A DNA stretch of 64,000 bases from Neisseria bergeri. Its GTDB lineage: Bacteria; Pseudomonadota; Gammaproteobacteria; Burkholderiales; Neisseriaceae. The notes under the pieces are model-generated. The model was given only the letters and a program-made list of their open reading frames with translations. It had not been told where the DNA came from and searched no databases. Position 1 is the first letter of the stretch. Every line of letters starts with the position of its first letter. Position numbers and translations under genes: made by a program. This document shows positions 14,410 to 23,044 of this stretch, in pieces. Location of the stretch: the NCBI GenBank assembly GCA_003044455.1, contig POWY01000001.1, forward strand, positions 248,001 to 312,000. The letters run 5' to 3'.

Positions 14410-15064
14410 ACAAGCCATCAAACAGCGTCTTTCAGACGGCCTTGGCCAAATGGTCAGCGGTGTGCATACCTACGGTGGTGAATTTGACGGCAAAGGCTTG
14501 GCTCAAGTGGTTAACCGGTTCCCCGCCGTTTGGATCATGTTTGCCGGCATCACCAACAGCGAGCCCCATGATACGCGCCGTACACGCTACCAAGTCACCG
14601 GCCGCTTTACTGTCTTAGTCGGCGACCGTGCCAGCGGCAGCGAGGCAGACAGCCGCTTTGGCAGTTTGCACCAGAATGATGTCGGTACTTACCGGCTGAT
14701 GCAGACCGTGCGCCTGTTGCTGATCAATCAGACTATGGGTTTGTGTATAGGCCGTCTGAAACCCGGCAAAGCAAAAAGCCTGTTTTCAAAACAAATGGAG
14801 TTGGACGCAATCAGCGTATTCGCGCTGGATTTTGAAACGCATTGGTTTGAAGACGCACTGCAAGACGGCGATTGGCCGCGGCCTGCGGTTTCAGACGGCC
14901 GACAGGCGCAAGTATATGCCGACGTATCCGCCTACCGAGGCCGTACCGACCCGGAACATCCCGACTTTAAAGGTGCAAACCTTGAGCTGCGTATCCCGCC
15001 TAAAAAACCAAACCAACCCGCCGATATGGCGGCCACCGTTAAAACCGAGGTAAAACATGACTGA
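14393..15064 (+). CDS. DUF1834 protein (Mu gp37), tail terminator region
   Basis: This 223-residue protein starts at GTG 14393 (read as Met: IASIEQAIKQRLSDGLGQMV), with AGGAAAAGG suitably placed. An upstream codon at 14366 would read through the DUF1320 gene. DUF1834 proteins lie in Mu-like genomes just before the sheath gene and probably help finish the tail. Several uptake sequences are inside (14431-14442 and 14749-14760). It overlaps the following DUF2635 gene. Confidence 0.82.
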   Translation: MIASIEQAIKQRLSDGLGQMVSGVHTYGGEFDGKGLAQVVNRFPAVWIMFAGITNSEPHDTRRTRYQVTGRFTVLVGDRASGSEADSRFGSLHQNDVGTYRLMQTVRLLLINQTMGLCIGRLKPGKAKSLFSKQMELDAISVFALDFETHWFEDALQDGDWPRPAVSDGRQAQVYADVSAYRGRTDPEHPDFKGANLELRIPPKKPNQPADMAATVKTEVKHD

Positions 15065-15239
15065 AACCATTAAAGTTCGTGCCGCCGCAGGTCTGCAAGT
15101 CCCTATGGCAGGCAAGCCACATGAATATATTACCGACCAAGAAACGGTCGAAGTGCCGAATGCCGCGTATTACCTGCGCTGTATTCACTACGGCGACTTG
15201 GTTATTGTTGAGGACAAACCGAAAGGCAACAAATCATGA
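15057..15239 (+). CDS. DUF2635 protein (Mu gp38)
   Basis: This 60-residue protein begins MTETIKVRAAAGLQVPMAGK and contains NAAYYLRCIHYGDLVIVED. DUF2635 proteins are a constant small partner upstream of the Mu sheath gene and their role is not established. It overlaps DUF1834 by eight bases and the sheath gene by ATGA, so the three are coupled. Confidence 0.8.
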   Translation: MTETIKVRAAAGLQVPMAGKPHEYITDQETVEVPNAAYYLRCIHYGDLVIVEDKPKGNKS

Positions 15240-16663
15240 CTTCCGCAAACGTCAGTTTCGATAAGATTCAAACCAGTACGCGCAAGCCCGGCGTTTACGT
15301 CGAATGGAACACCAAGCTTGCCGTGCGCAACCTGCCGGCCAACAAGCAACGTGTGCTGATTGTGGCGCAGCACAACAATCCCGCCTTGGGCGGGCTTACC
15401 GGGCTGGAGAACGTATTTTCCGCCGCCGATGCGGCCGCCAAATACGGCGCGGGCAGTATGGCGCACCTGATGGTTACCGCCGCGATCAAAGCCTATGCCT
15501 ATGCAGATTTGAGCCTGATTACCGTTGCCGACAATGAAGCAGGCGTTGCCGCGACCGGCAGTATCACGATTACGGGCACTGCCGCTACGCAAGGCGTTTT
15601 ACGCGTCAACATCGGCAATGCCGATACGTTGACCGTCGGTGTCGCCTCCCGTGCAAGCGCCGCAACCGTAGCGGCAGCCGTTAAGGCGGCCATTGACGCG
15701 GAAACATCTTTGCCGGTAACGGCAACAGCTTCCGAAGGTTCGGTAACGCTGACGGCTAAAAATAAAGGCACGCACGGCAACCATATCCGTATCCGTGCCA
15801 GCAATACCGCCGAAGGGATTACCGTTGCGGTCAGGCCCATGAGCGGCGGTGATGCCGATGCCGATATCGGCCCCGCATTGAATGCAGTGGTTGCCGAAGG
15901 CCATCATTTAATTGCGGTAGGCTGTACCGATGAGGCGAACCTCTTGAAGTTGCGCGCACATTTGGACACTGTCGGCGCACCCGAAGAAAAACACTGGGCA
16001 TTGGGTATTTACGGTCAAACCGGAGCATTGGCGCAGACAACGACACAGGCAGGCCGTCTGAACAGCGGTTATCTGTATTCGGCCTGGTATCGTAAAACGC
16101 CCAGCCTGCCGTGCGAGCTGGCGGCCGCGTTTGCTGCCGTCGCGGCAGGCGAGGAAGATCCGGCCCGTCCGCTCAATACCCTGAAGCTCAACGGCATCGG
16201 TGTGTGCGACAGTGCGGACAAGACGATGCGTACCGAACAGGAAAACGCGCTCTACAACGGCGTTACCCCTATTGAAACCAGCCCGGACGGCACATCCGCC
16301 CAAATCGTCCGCGCTATTTCGACTTATACCAAAACCGCCAACGGCACGGCAGACGAAAGCCTGCTTGATATGACTACCGTACGCACATTGATTTATGTAT
16401 CAGGCGCGTGTGCCGACCGTATCGCATTGCGTTTCCCGCGCGACAAAATGACCGAGCGCACCATTGCCCGTGTCCGCTCCGAATTGATTGATGTGTTGAT
16501 GAAATGCGAAGAATTGGAAATCGTCGAAGACGTTGAAAACAATTTGGCCAACTTGATTGTGGAACGCGATGCACAAAACACCGGCATGCTCAACTGCCGC
16601 GTGCCGTCTGATGTGGTTAACGGCCTGCACCAAGTAGGCATGGTTATCGACCTGTATCTGTAA
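15236..16663 (+). CDS. Contractile tail sheath protein (Mu L)
   Basis: This 475-residue protein forms the contracting outer tube. The N-terminus (VSFDKIQTSTRKPGVYVEWN) and the C-terminal domain (ALRFPRDKMTERTIARVRSE ... LIVERDAQNTGMLNCRVPSD) are typical of Mu-type sheath proteins. A middle Ala/Thr-rich insert lies near residues 100-200. It is followed 12 bases later by the tube gene, behind AAAAGGAAAG. It carries an AG-type DUS at 16051-16062. Confidence 0.92.
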   Translation: MTSANVSFDKIQTSTRKPGVYVEWNTKLAVRNLPANKQRVLIVAQHNNPALGGLTGLENVFSAADAAAKYGAGSMAHLMVTAAIKAYAYADLSLITVADNEAGVAATGSITITGTAATQGVLRVNIGNADTLTVGVASRASAATVAAAVKAAIDAETSLPVTATASEGSVTLTAKNKGTHGNHIRIRASNTAEGITVAVRPMSGGDADADIGPALNAVVAEGHHLIAVGCTDEANLLKLRAHLDTVGAPEEKHWALGIYGQTGALAQTTTQAGRLNSGYLYSAWYRKTPSLPCELAAAFAAVAAGEEDPARPLNTLKLNGIGVCDSADKTMRTEQENALYNGVTPIETSPDGTSAQIVRAISTYTKTANGTADESLLDMTTVRTLIYVSGACADRIALRFPRDKMTERTIARVRSELIDVLMKCEELEIVEDVENNLANLIVERDAQNTGMLNCRVPSDVVNGLHQVGMVIDLYL

Positions 16664-16675
16664 AAAGGAAAGAAC

Positions 16676-17050
16676 ATGAGTACAGAATATGTAGGCAGCG
16701 TAACGCTGTATGTCGGTGCGACCGAGGTGGAGGTCACCAAGATTGATGTGAAAAACATCACAGGCAAAAAAGAAGTTAAAACCATGAACCGCACACGCCG
16801 CGTCAAAGGCTTTACGCGCGGTGTCGGCCAGTATGATATTTCTTTTACCGCCGTCGTGCCGACAGACGGTACGGTTATCGATTGGGATAAAATCGAAGAC
16901 GCAAAAATCTCGCTGGTCCCTGATATCAATGGCGCACGCCCAACCTCCTATCTTGGTTTTTGCGCGAAGGAAGCCGGTGAAAGCTATACGGTGGACAACG
17001 AATTGGTCATTGATGTGACCGGCTTTGCAACCCGTAAAGTGATTGAGTAA
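16676..17050 (+). CDS. Tail tube protein (Mu M)
   Basis: This 124-residue protein makes the inner tail tube that sits inside the sheath. The sequence is mostly beta-strand-like: MSTEYVGSVTLYVGATEVEV, VKTMNRTRRVKGFTRGVGQY, and a C-terminal VIDVTGFATRKVIE. A good ribosome binding site (AAAGGAAAG) precedes it. It is followed by a spacer of about 90 bases with TTTAAA motifs before the chaperone gene. Confidence 0.88.
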   Translation: MSTEYVGSVTLYVGATEVEVTKIDVKNITGKKEVKTMNRTRRVKGFTRGVGQYDISFTAVVPTDGTVIDWDKIEDAKISLVPDINGARPTSYLGFCAKEAGESYTVDNELVIDVTGFATRKVIE

Positions 17051-17143
17051 GCCATCCGAAACTGACACCTGTTAAAGACGGTTTAAACAGCCTTTAAACG
17101 ATAATTGGATTTTTATCCGATTAACCGTTTAGAGGCTTTTATT

Positions 17144-17530
17144 ATGTCTTCAATTTCCAAAGAACTCGAACATGCCGCAAAAGAGTATGGGCTGGTTGTT
17201 TCTTCTGACCTGAAAACCGTTTCAGGCCGTCTGAAGTACGGTATCTCTGTTGACGGCGCTGTCCATCGTGATTTTTCCATGCATCTGCTGACCGTGCGCG
17301 AAGATATGGCTATTGACCCGACGCTGGAGGGTCAGGCGCGTATGTTGGCAGCCTATTCAGCCTCTCTCGACCATATCGGTACGATCCAACCTGATGTTTT
17401 AACGCCCGACTTCTTGGCCGATGAGTTGGTCGCCACCGATTTTGACGCGCTTTATTTCGCCCAAGAGCTGCTGGCAAAAAAGCGTCTGTCCGTTCAGCCC
17501 GTGCCGACCGCTACCGATACGCAGTCCTAA
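17144..17530 (+). CDS. Tail assembly chaperone, short form (Mu gp41)
   Basis: This 128-residue protein starts at ATG 17144 (MSSISKELEHAAKEYGLVVS); an upstream in-frame start at 17105 lacks a ribosome binding site. It is the position and size of Mu gp41, a chaperone that coats the tape measure during tail assembly. Near its 3' end codons GCA AAA AAG (17474-17482) form the classic A AAA AAG slip site, and a long stop-free -1 frame follows. A longer fusion form is therefore expected. Confidence 0.85.
   Translation: MSSISKELEHAAKEYGLVVSSDLKTVSGRLKYGISVDGAVHRDFSMHLLTVREDMAIDPTLEGQARMLAAYSASLDHIGTIQPDVLTPDFLADELVATDFDALYFAQELLAKKRLSVQPVPTATDTQS
17476..17482 (+). promoter_or_regulatory. Candidate -1 ribosomal frameshift site A AAA AAG
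   Basis: The heptamer is in register with the chaperone codons (gcA AAA AAG), the same sequence that drives -1 shifting in E. coli dnaX. After the slip, reading resumes at GCG 17482 and stays open to 17739. Confidence 0.75.
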
Positions 17531-17739
17531 AGCTGGGGAGCTACGGTATCTCTGCCGACGATATCGGCAAGATGACTCAGCCGGAGCTTGAGGGATGGCT
17601 TAAACAGGCTGATTTGATTGACCGTGGCCGTGCCGCTCCCGTGGTGTTGCCATGGTTTGCCCCATCGGCCAAAACCTCAGCTCCATCTGCATCCGGCGGA
17701 CACACTCAAACCTTTATCAGTAAACGGAAGAAAAAATGA
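17482..17739 (+). CDS. Tail assembly chaperone extension made by -1 frameshift
   Basis: This 85-codon stop-free frame has no start codon of its own near its beginning. It encodes a protein-like segment (LGSYGISADDIGKMTQPELE, then GWLKQADLIDRGR) and a basic end (ISKRKKK). Its stop overlaps the tape-measure start as ATGA. Joined to the first 113 codons of the upstream gene it would give about 198 residues. Tail chaperone fusions of this kind are widespread in long-tailed phages; Mu itself is reported to shift by -2. Confidence 0.75.
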   Translation, partial: ASVRSARADRYRYAVLKLGSYGISADDIGKMTQPELEGWLKQADLIDRGRAAPVVLPWFAPSAKTSAPSASGGHTQTFISKRKKK

Positions 17740-19868
17740 GCCGTAATACAGTCGAATTAGTTGCCAAGTTCCGAGATGAGGCCAGCGTCGGCCTGCGCCG
17801 CTTGGCAACCGAGGCCAACCGTACGATGCAGATTCAAAGCCGTGCGGCATCATCTTCCGGCAGGCAACAACAGCTGATGCATGCAGCTGCCGCCCGTTTG
17901 GGCATTCGCACGGAGCGTGAAATCCGCCGTGAAATCCAACGTACTCAAGCGGCCTACAACGCAATGGCCAAAAGCGGCCGTGCTTCGCACAATGAACTGG
18001 CGCGAGCCGCCCAACAGACGCGCAGCCGTATTCGTGAGTTAAATGCCGAAATGAACAGCGGCAGCCGTTTCAACCGCATGGTTCAAGGCGGTAAAAGTTT
18101 GGCGCGCGGCGCGGCTTCGGTTGCCGCCGGTGCGGCGGCAGGGGCTTATGTATTGGCTCAGCCGGTCAGCCGGACAATGGACTATGACACGGAGCTGCGT
18201 CACGCGACCAATACCATGTATGCAGGCAAGACTTTGGCGGAAAAACGTGCCGGCATGGAGGAAATTAATAAAACGGTAAACGATGCCGCTTATTTGGGCG
18301 GAACATCTAAGCAAGCAGCCTTGCAGGCAATGAATACCATGGTGGCCAGCGGTTCGTTGAGTGATGCTGCCGTGAAGCAGATGTTGCCAACCGTAATGAA
18401 AACAGCACTTGCCGCCAATGCTGATGCCGATGATATTGCCAATATTGTGACCAAAGCGAAACAGGCAGGGTTTAAAGAAGCCGATATCCCTGCTTTGCTT
18501 GACCGAGCCATGCAATCGGGCGCGGATGGCGGTTTTGAGCTGAAAGACATGGCGCGATGGTTGCCGCAACAGTTGGCAGCAATGAAGTCCGCAGGTATGG
18601 GCGCGACACTGGATAATTTCAGCAGTTTGTTAAATGCAAACCAACTGGCGTTTATGACTGCAGGCAGTACAGACGAAGCCGGTAACAACCTGGTCAATCT
18701 GCTGGCGAAAATCAGCAGTCAGGACATCGTTACTAAGGCAAAGAAAATCGACATTAACGGGCAAGAGGGTTTTGACTTCACGGACAGTATGAATAAGCGT
18801 CAGGCTGCAGGCATGAACTCGCTGGACGCATTGGTCGATATCGTGAGTGAAATCGTGAGCAAGGATAAAAAGAGCGCGGCATTAATGAAACAAATGGCCG
18901 CCGCTCAAGGCGATGAAGCCAAGTTGGCTTTACTGGAAAACCAAAAAGCTTTGGTTGACGGTACGGCTGTCGGCCGGTTGGTTTCAGACCGCCAAGCCTT
19001 GATGGCGTTGCTCTCTCTCATCAATAACAAGCAAGAAGCCGCACGACTGCAGCAAGGACAAGCCAATGCCGCCGGTGCAGTAGACAATAATTATCAATTT
19101 GTGGCCGAAGGCTCCGGGTTCAAAAAAGAACAGCTCAAAACGGCATACAGCGAAGCTGAATATGGCGCATTCTCAAGCTTTACCGACATGGTGGCCGATA
19201 AGCTTAAAGGTATTGCCGACTGGGCCAGAGGTCATCAGGAGGCCGCGCAGACAGCGGTGGCGGCGGGTCAAGGGGCTGCGGCGGTATCCGCAACTGCGGG
19301 GACAAGCTCAATGGTAAGCGGCGGATGGCGGTTCTTCCAAGGCGGTCAAGGCGTTGCCGGTGCCGGCCGTTTTCTGCCTTCTGCAGGCTCAATGGGTGCC
19401 TTTACTTTGGGTGCTGCTCCGTTGGCCGCTATGGGCGGCGTAACACATTTGGCGGCGCAACGGGATAAATATGACGACTGGAGTAAGCCCTTGGCGGCAT
19501 TCGCCGACCGCTTGCAGTCGTTTTTACCTGATTTTATGTCGTCTGCCAAAAACGAATACATGAGAAAACGGGAGGAATTGGGTGGGAATAACTCTCCGCT
19601 CGACAGCCCTGTTCTCAAAGAGAGTATGGCGCAGCTCAGTCAATCTGCACAAACCAATCAGCAAGCCAGCCAACAGTATGTCACAGCGGCAACTGAAAAT
19701 CAGGCTGCAACTGTCCAGCTTACCAATGCGGCCTCCCAGATGACTGCGGCTGCCGCGCAAATGCAGGCGGCGGCAGGTAAGCCGATACCCGTTACAGTCA
19801 CCGTTCAAAACGGCAATATTATGGCCTATATCAATCAAGCGGCGGCGCGTGCGGCAGCTAAAAATTAA
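17736..19868 (+). CDS. Tail tape measure protein
   Basis: This 710-residue protein sets tail length. The N-terminal 110 residues are helical and arginine-rich (RTEREIRREIQRTQAAYNAM). A small Ala/Gly hydrophobic stretch at about 117-135 (GAASVAAGAAAGAYVLAQPV) precedes the TP901-type core (TMDYDTELRHATNTMYAGKT ...). The C-terminus is Gln/Ala-rich and helical. It starts at the ATGA shared with the frameshift product, the normal place for a tape measure gene. Confidence 0.92.
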   Translation: MSRNTVELVAKFRDEASVGLRRLATEANRTMQIQSRAASSSGRQQQLMHAAAARLGIRTEREIRREIQRTQAAYNAMAKSGRASHNELARAAQQTRSRIRELNAEMNSGSRFNRMVQGGKSLARGAASVAAGAAAGAYVLAQPVSRTMDYDTELRHATNTMYAGKTLAEKRAGMEEINKTVNDAAYLGGTSKQAALQAMNTMVASGSLSDAAVKQMLPTVMKTALAANADADDIANIVTKAKQAGFKEADIPALLDRAMQSGADGGFELKDMARWLPQQLAAMKSAGMGATLDNFSSLLNANQLAFMTAGSTDEAGNNLVNLLAKISSQDIVTKAKKIDINGQEGFDFTDSMNKRQAAGMNSLDALVDIVSEIVSKDKKSAALMKQMAAAQGDEAKLALLENQKALVDGTAVGRLVSDRQALMALLSLINNKQEAARLQQGQANAAGAVDNNYQFVAEGSGFKKEQLKTAYSEAEYGAFSSFTDMVADKLKGIADWARGHQEAAQTAVAAGQGAAAVSATAGTSSMVSGGWRFFQGGQGVAGAGRFLPSAGSMGAFTLGAAPLAAMGGVTHLAAQRDKYDDWSKPLAAFADRLQSFLPDFMSSAKNEYMRKREELGGNNSPLDSPVLKESMAQLSQSAQTNQQASQQYVTAATENQAATVQLTNAASQMTAAAAQMQAAAGKPIPVTVTVQNGNIMAYINQAAARAAAKN

Positions 19869-19877
19869 GGATCCGTG

Positions 19878-21245
19878 ATGAGTTGGAAAGATACTTTGCT
19901 TGATGCCAGTTTCAAGGGTGTCGGCTTTGATGTAATCGATGATACGTTGCGTGGCACGCACGCCTTAGCCGAACACGAATACCCGTTTGTTCAGGGTTCG
20001 GATATTGAGGACACGGGCGTATCGGCAATGGATATGAGCCTGACGGCGGTATTGTGGGGGGATGATTATGAAAGCAGGCTGCAAAGCCTGTTAGGTGTTT
20101 TGCGGGAGACTGGTGCGGGCGAATTGATCCACCCGATTTACGGCAGCGTGCCCGATTGCGTGGTGGCTGATTTTGAAGCTGCTCATAATGAAGAAAATCC
20201 CGATTACTGTACGGTGCGGATGACCTTTAAGCAAAGTGTCAAAGCCGCCCCGTTTTTTGACCGTGAATTGCCGTCTGCACTGGCCGATGAAATCGATTGG
20301 CTGGCAGATTTGGCCTCATGGCAGGGTTTTGAAGTGTTTCAGACGGCCTTGGGCAAGATTCAGAAGACACAAAGCCGTTGGAACGCATTTCATGCCACAG
20401 TATTGACGGCAGTCGGCGTTATGTATGGTCAGGTTAACGGCGTGTTTGCCGGCTCAATGAATCTTCTGAACAGCCCGCGTGTATTGGCGGCGGAGCTGAA
20501 ATCAGTATTCGGTGTGTTGGCAAATATGCACGTTGTCGGTAAAAGTGGGCTGGATGGCTGGCGCGATATGGTTGGTGGGGTATCAAAAGCCGCCGCTACA
20601 CCGTGGCAGGTAAGTCGCGGGGCAGAAGGCAGTGTTTCGGCAATAGATTTAATTCAGCGTGCAAAGGTTGAAGATGTCGCTGCGTTCACAGCGTTTACCG
20701 CAACCGTCGGAGCGTGTGCTTTGGCGGAACAGGCAGCAGATATTTTGGCAACACAAATTGATGATCCGACTTTAACGCCCGTGGAAATCTCACGCCTATT
20801 ATCCGATACCCATACTGCTTTGCAACGTGCGCTGGGCGCAAACCGTATTTTGGCGATGATGTCGGCAGACGAGGCAAAGGCCGGAAAGATGGCTTATTTC
20901 CTGCTGCGGCTGTATCAGACACCGGCAGACAGCGCCGATGATGTGTACCGACGTATCGAAGCGGCAGGCCTGTTGCCGCAAACACCATATCTTGAAACTG
21001 CCGCCGAACTGACTGAAAGTTTGCGTGATACGGCACACAAGCTGCAAAAACAGGCTTTTGCCGTTTTGAATATGCGCCCTCCGTTAGTGCAGAAAATTGT
21101 AGGACATGATACCGGCCTGCATCTGTTGGCGTTTGAATGGTATGGCGATTACAGCCGTTTTGGCGAGCTGCTGTGTCTGAATCCGCAAATCCGTCATCCG
21201 AACTTTCTCAGTAAAGGAGAGGTGTTGAATGCCTACGCCAAATAA
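19878..21245 (+). CDS. Mu N-like protein with DNA-circularisation N-terminal domain
   Basis: This 455-residue protein has the DNA_circ_N domain at the N-terminus (MSWKDTLLDASFKGVGFDVI, PFVQGSDIEDTGVSAMDMSL, then LIHPIYGSVPDCVV). Despite its name this domain marks Mu gpN-type tail/baseplate proteins. AAGGAT is spaced better for ATG 19878 than for GTG 19875. The C-terminal end (RFGELLCLNPQIRHPNFLSK) resembles the NPxIxNPNFL ending of tail proteins. It overlaps the P gene by 17 bases. Confidence 0.85.
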   Translation: MSWKDTLLDASFKGVGFDVIDDTLRGTHALAEHEYPFVQGSDIEDTGVSAMDMSLTAVLWGDDYESRLQSLLGVLRETGAGELIHPIYGSVPDCVVADFEAAHNEENPDYCTVRMTFKQSVKAAPFFDRELPSALADEIDWLADLASWQGFEVFQTALGKIQKTQSRWNAFHATVLTAVGVMYGQVNGVFAGSMNLLNSPRVLAAELKSVFGVLANMHVVGKSGLDGWRDMVGGVSKAAATPWQVSRGAEGSVSAIDLIQRAKVEDVAAFTAFTATVGACALAEQAADILATQIDDPTLTPVEISRLLSDTHTALQRALGANRILAMMSADEAKAGKMAYFLLRLYQTPADSADDVYRRIEAAGLLPQTPYLETAAELTESLRDTAHKLQKQAFAVLNMRPPLVQKIVGHDTGLHLLAFEWYGDYSRFGELLCLNPQIRHPNFLSKGEVLNAYAK

Positions 21246-22239
21246 TTCCGTCACTCTGATGATTAACGGCAAAACTCATGGGCAGTGGACGAATTACGAC
21301 ATTGTGTCCGACCTGTTGACTCCTGCCGATGATTTCAGCGTTACGCTGGGCCGTCCCGTCGATGCCGAACCCGATGCGGTGCGGGTGGGCGACAAAGTGG
21401 AAGTGCGCGTGGGCGGCGATACGGTATTGAGCGGCCGTATCGACCGTGCGCACACTACGACAGAGAAAGGCAATAAAACGCTGACCATTCAAGGCCGCGA
21501 TGATGCCGGTATCCTGTTGGACTGTTCTGCGCCGTTGTTTAACGCGCAGGATATGGATTTAAACCAAATTATTGAAAAAATCGTCAAGCCTTTGGGTTTG
21601 TCAAAAATCCGTATCGATGCAGCCAAAACCAATAAAACCCATAAAGTACAAATCGAGCCCGGAAGCCGTGCATGGGATGCCTTGACGCAATATGCCGAAG
21701 CCAACGGGGTATGGCCTTGGATGGAGCCTGACGGTACGTTGGTTGTCGGTGGCCCCGACTACACTACAGCACCTGTTGCCGAGTTGGTCTTACGGGTCAG
21801 TGGCGACAATAACAATATCAAGCGCCTGGAAGTCGAGCGCAATATGGCTGCTCGGTACAGTGAGGTCACGGTATTGGGACAAAGCCATACCGGCAAGCAC
21901 AATATCAAAGCAACGGTAAAAGATGAATCCCTTAAGCTGAGCCGGCCTTTAATTGTGACAGAGCCTGATGTTGACAGTCAGGCGGAAGCGGAACGTAAAG
22001 CAAAGAAACGCTTGGCGGACAGCCGCTTGGAAGGCTTGACCATCACGGCAGTGGTACAGGGGCACCGAACCGATGACGGTACGTTGTGGCAACCGGGTCA
22101 GAGAATCAACGTATTGAGCGAACCGGACGGCATCGACTCAGTGTATTTCCTTATGGCGCGTACCCTTGGGCGGCAAAACCAGCCACGGTATTATTGTTAC
22201 CACGACAAACGGCGCGTACCGCATTACCGGTTTGTCTGA
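21229..22239 (+). pseudogene. Baseplate protein P (Mu gp44), 3' end lost in a fusion with V
   Basis: Residues 1 to about 308 are a normal Mu P baseplate hub protein (VTLMINGKTHGQWTNYDIVS ... LWQPGQRINVLSEPDG). After SVYFLMART, near nucleotide 22162, the frame continues out of phase into V sequence and ends with an unrelated, basic and aromatic tail (QPRYYCYHDKRRVPHYRF). The bases there read as spike protein V in another frame, so a deletion removed the end of P and the start of V. The hub is probably non-functional. Confidence 0.75.
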
Positions 22240-22579
22240 TGGCGAAACGGCGGTTTACAACGCCGACGGTGCCAAGATGGTGTTAAAAAAGGGGCGTGTC
22301 ATTGAGATCGACTGCGAAACGCTGAATATCAAAGCACCTGGCGGCGTAAATATTACTTCAGAAAAGGTCGAATGTTCGGCGGTGTTGACTGCGCAAGGTC
22401 AAATCAACGGCAATGGCGGTATGGCGGTGCAAGGCGGTAGCGGTACGACATTTACCGGCAATGTGGATATGGTCGGCAATTTGAATACTACCGGCGCATT
22501 AACCAACAACGGTAAAGATGTCGGCAGTAATCACAAACATACTGAGACCAACGGTTCGGAAACCGGTGAAGTCATTTAA
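22166..22579 (+). pseudogene. Baseplate spike protein V (Mu gp45), 5'-truncated
   Basis: Only the C-terminal part remains: GGKTSHGIIVTTTNGAYRIT followed by glycine-rich beta repeats (GQINGNGGMAVQGGSGTTFT) and a histidine-bearing tip (GSNHKHTETNG), typical of Mu-type spikes. The family N-terminal OB-fold domain is missing and no ribosome binding site precedes the frame, which only has a TTG at 22166. It shares its 5' bases with the broken end of P. The loss would prevent a working baseplate. Confidence 0.75.
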
Positions 22580-22690
22580 ACTGCTTTTAAAGGTCATCTA
22601 AGAATCCTTATTGGGTTTTTAGGCGGCTTTCTATATTTGTCTGACATCAATTCACTCAAAGAAGGGGCGTTCATATCCGAAAATTCTGGT

Positions 22691-23044
22691 ATGGACGCTT
22701 TACTTAATCCCGCCACCGGCGACTACTTATTAAACCAATCCGCGCAAGGGATCGAAAACGAAGTCTATGTAAGGCTGGTTACCCCGCTGGGCAGCTACTG
22801 GGCCGAACCTGCATTAGGCAGCCGCCTGCACGAATTGCGCCGCATGAAAGACCTGCCGCGCATGGCGGTGCTGGCCAAGCAGTATGCCGAGCAGGCTTTG
22901 CAGCCGATTTTGGATACCCGCCGTGCCCGCCGCATCAATGTGGCCGCCTCTTTGGCACGGCGCGGCTGGCTGCGGCTGGATATTGCGGCGGTGGATGCAA
23001 GCGGCCGGAGTTTGAATTTAATCCACGAGGTGCGGCTGGCATGA
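22691..23044 (+). CDS. GP46-family baseplate protein (Mu gp46)
   Basis: This 117-residue protein starts at ATG 22691 (MDALLNPATGDYLLNQSAQG), where homologues begin; a TTG at 22637 in the same frame would add 18 residues. It is a baseplate wedge component related to T4 gp25 (VRLVTPLGSYWAEPALGSRL). It overlaps the gp47 start by ATGA. From here the third-codon GC content rises compared with the upstream genes, hinting at mosaic joining. Confidence 0.8.
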   Translation: MDALLNPATGDYLLNQSAQGIENEVYVRLVTPLGSYWAEPALGSRLHELRRMKDLPRMAVLAKQYAEQALQPILDTRRARRINVAASLARRGWLRLDIAAVDASGRSLNLIHEVRLA

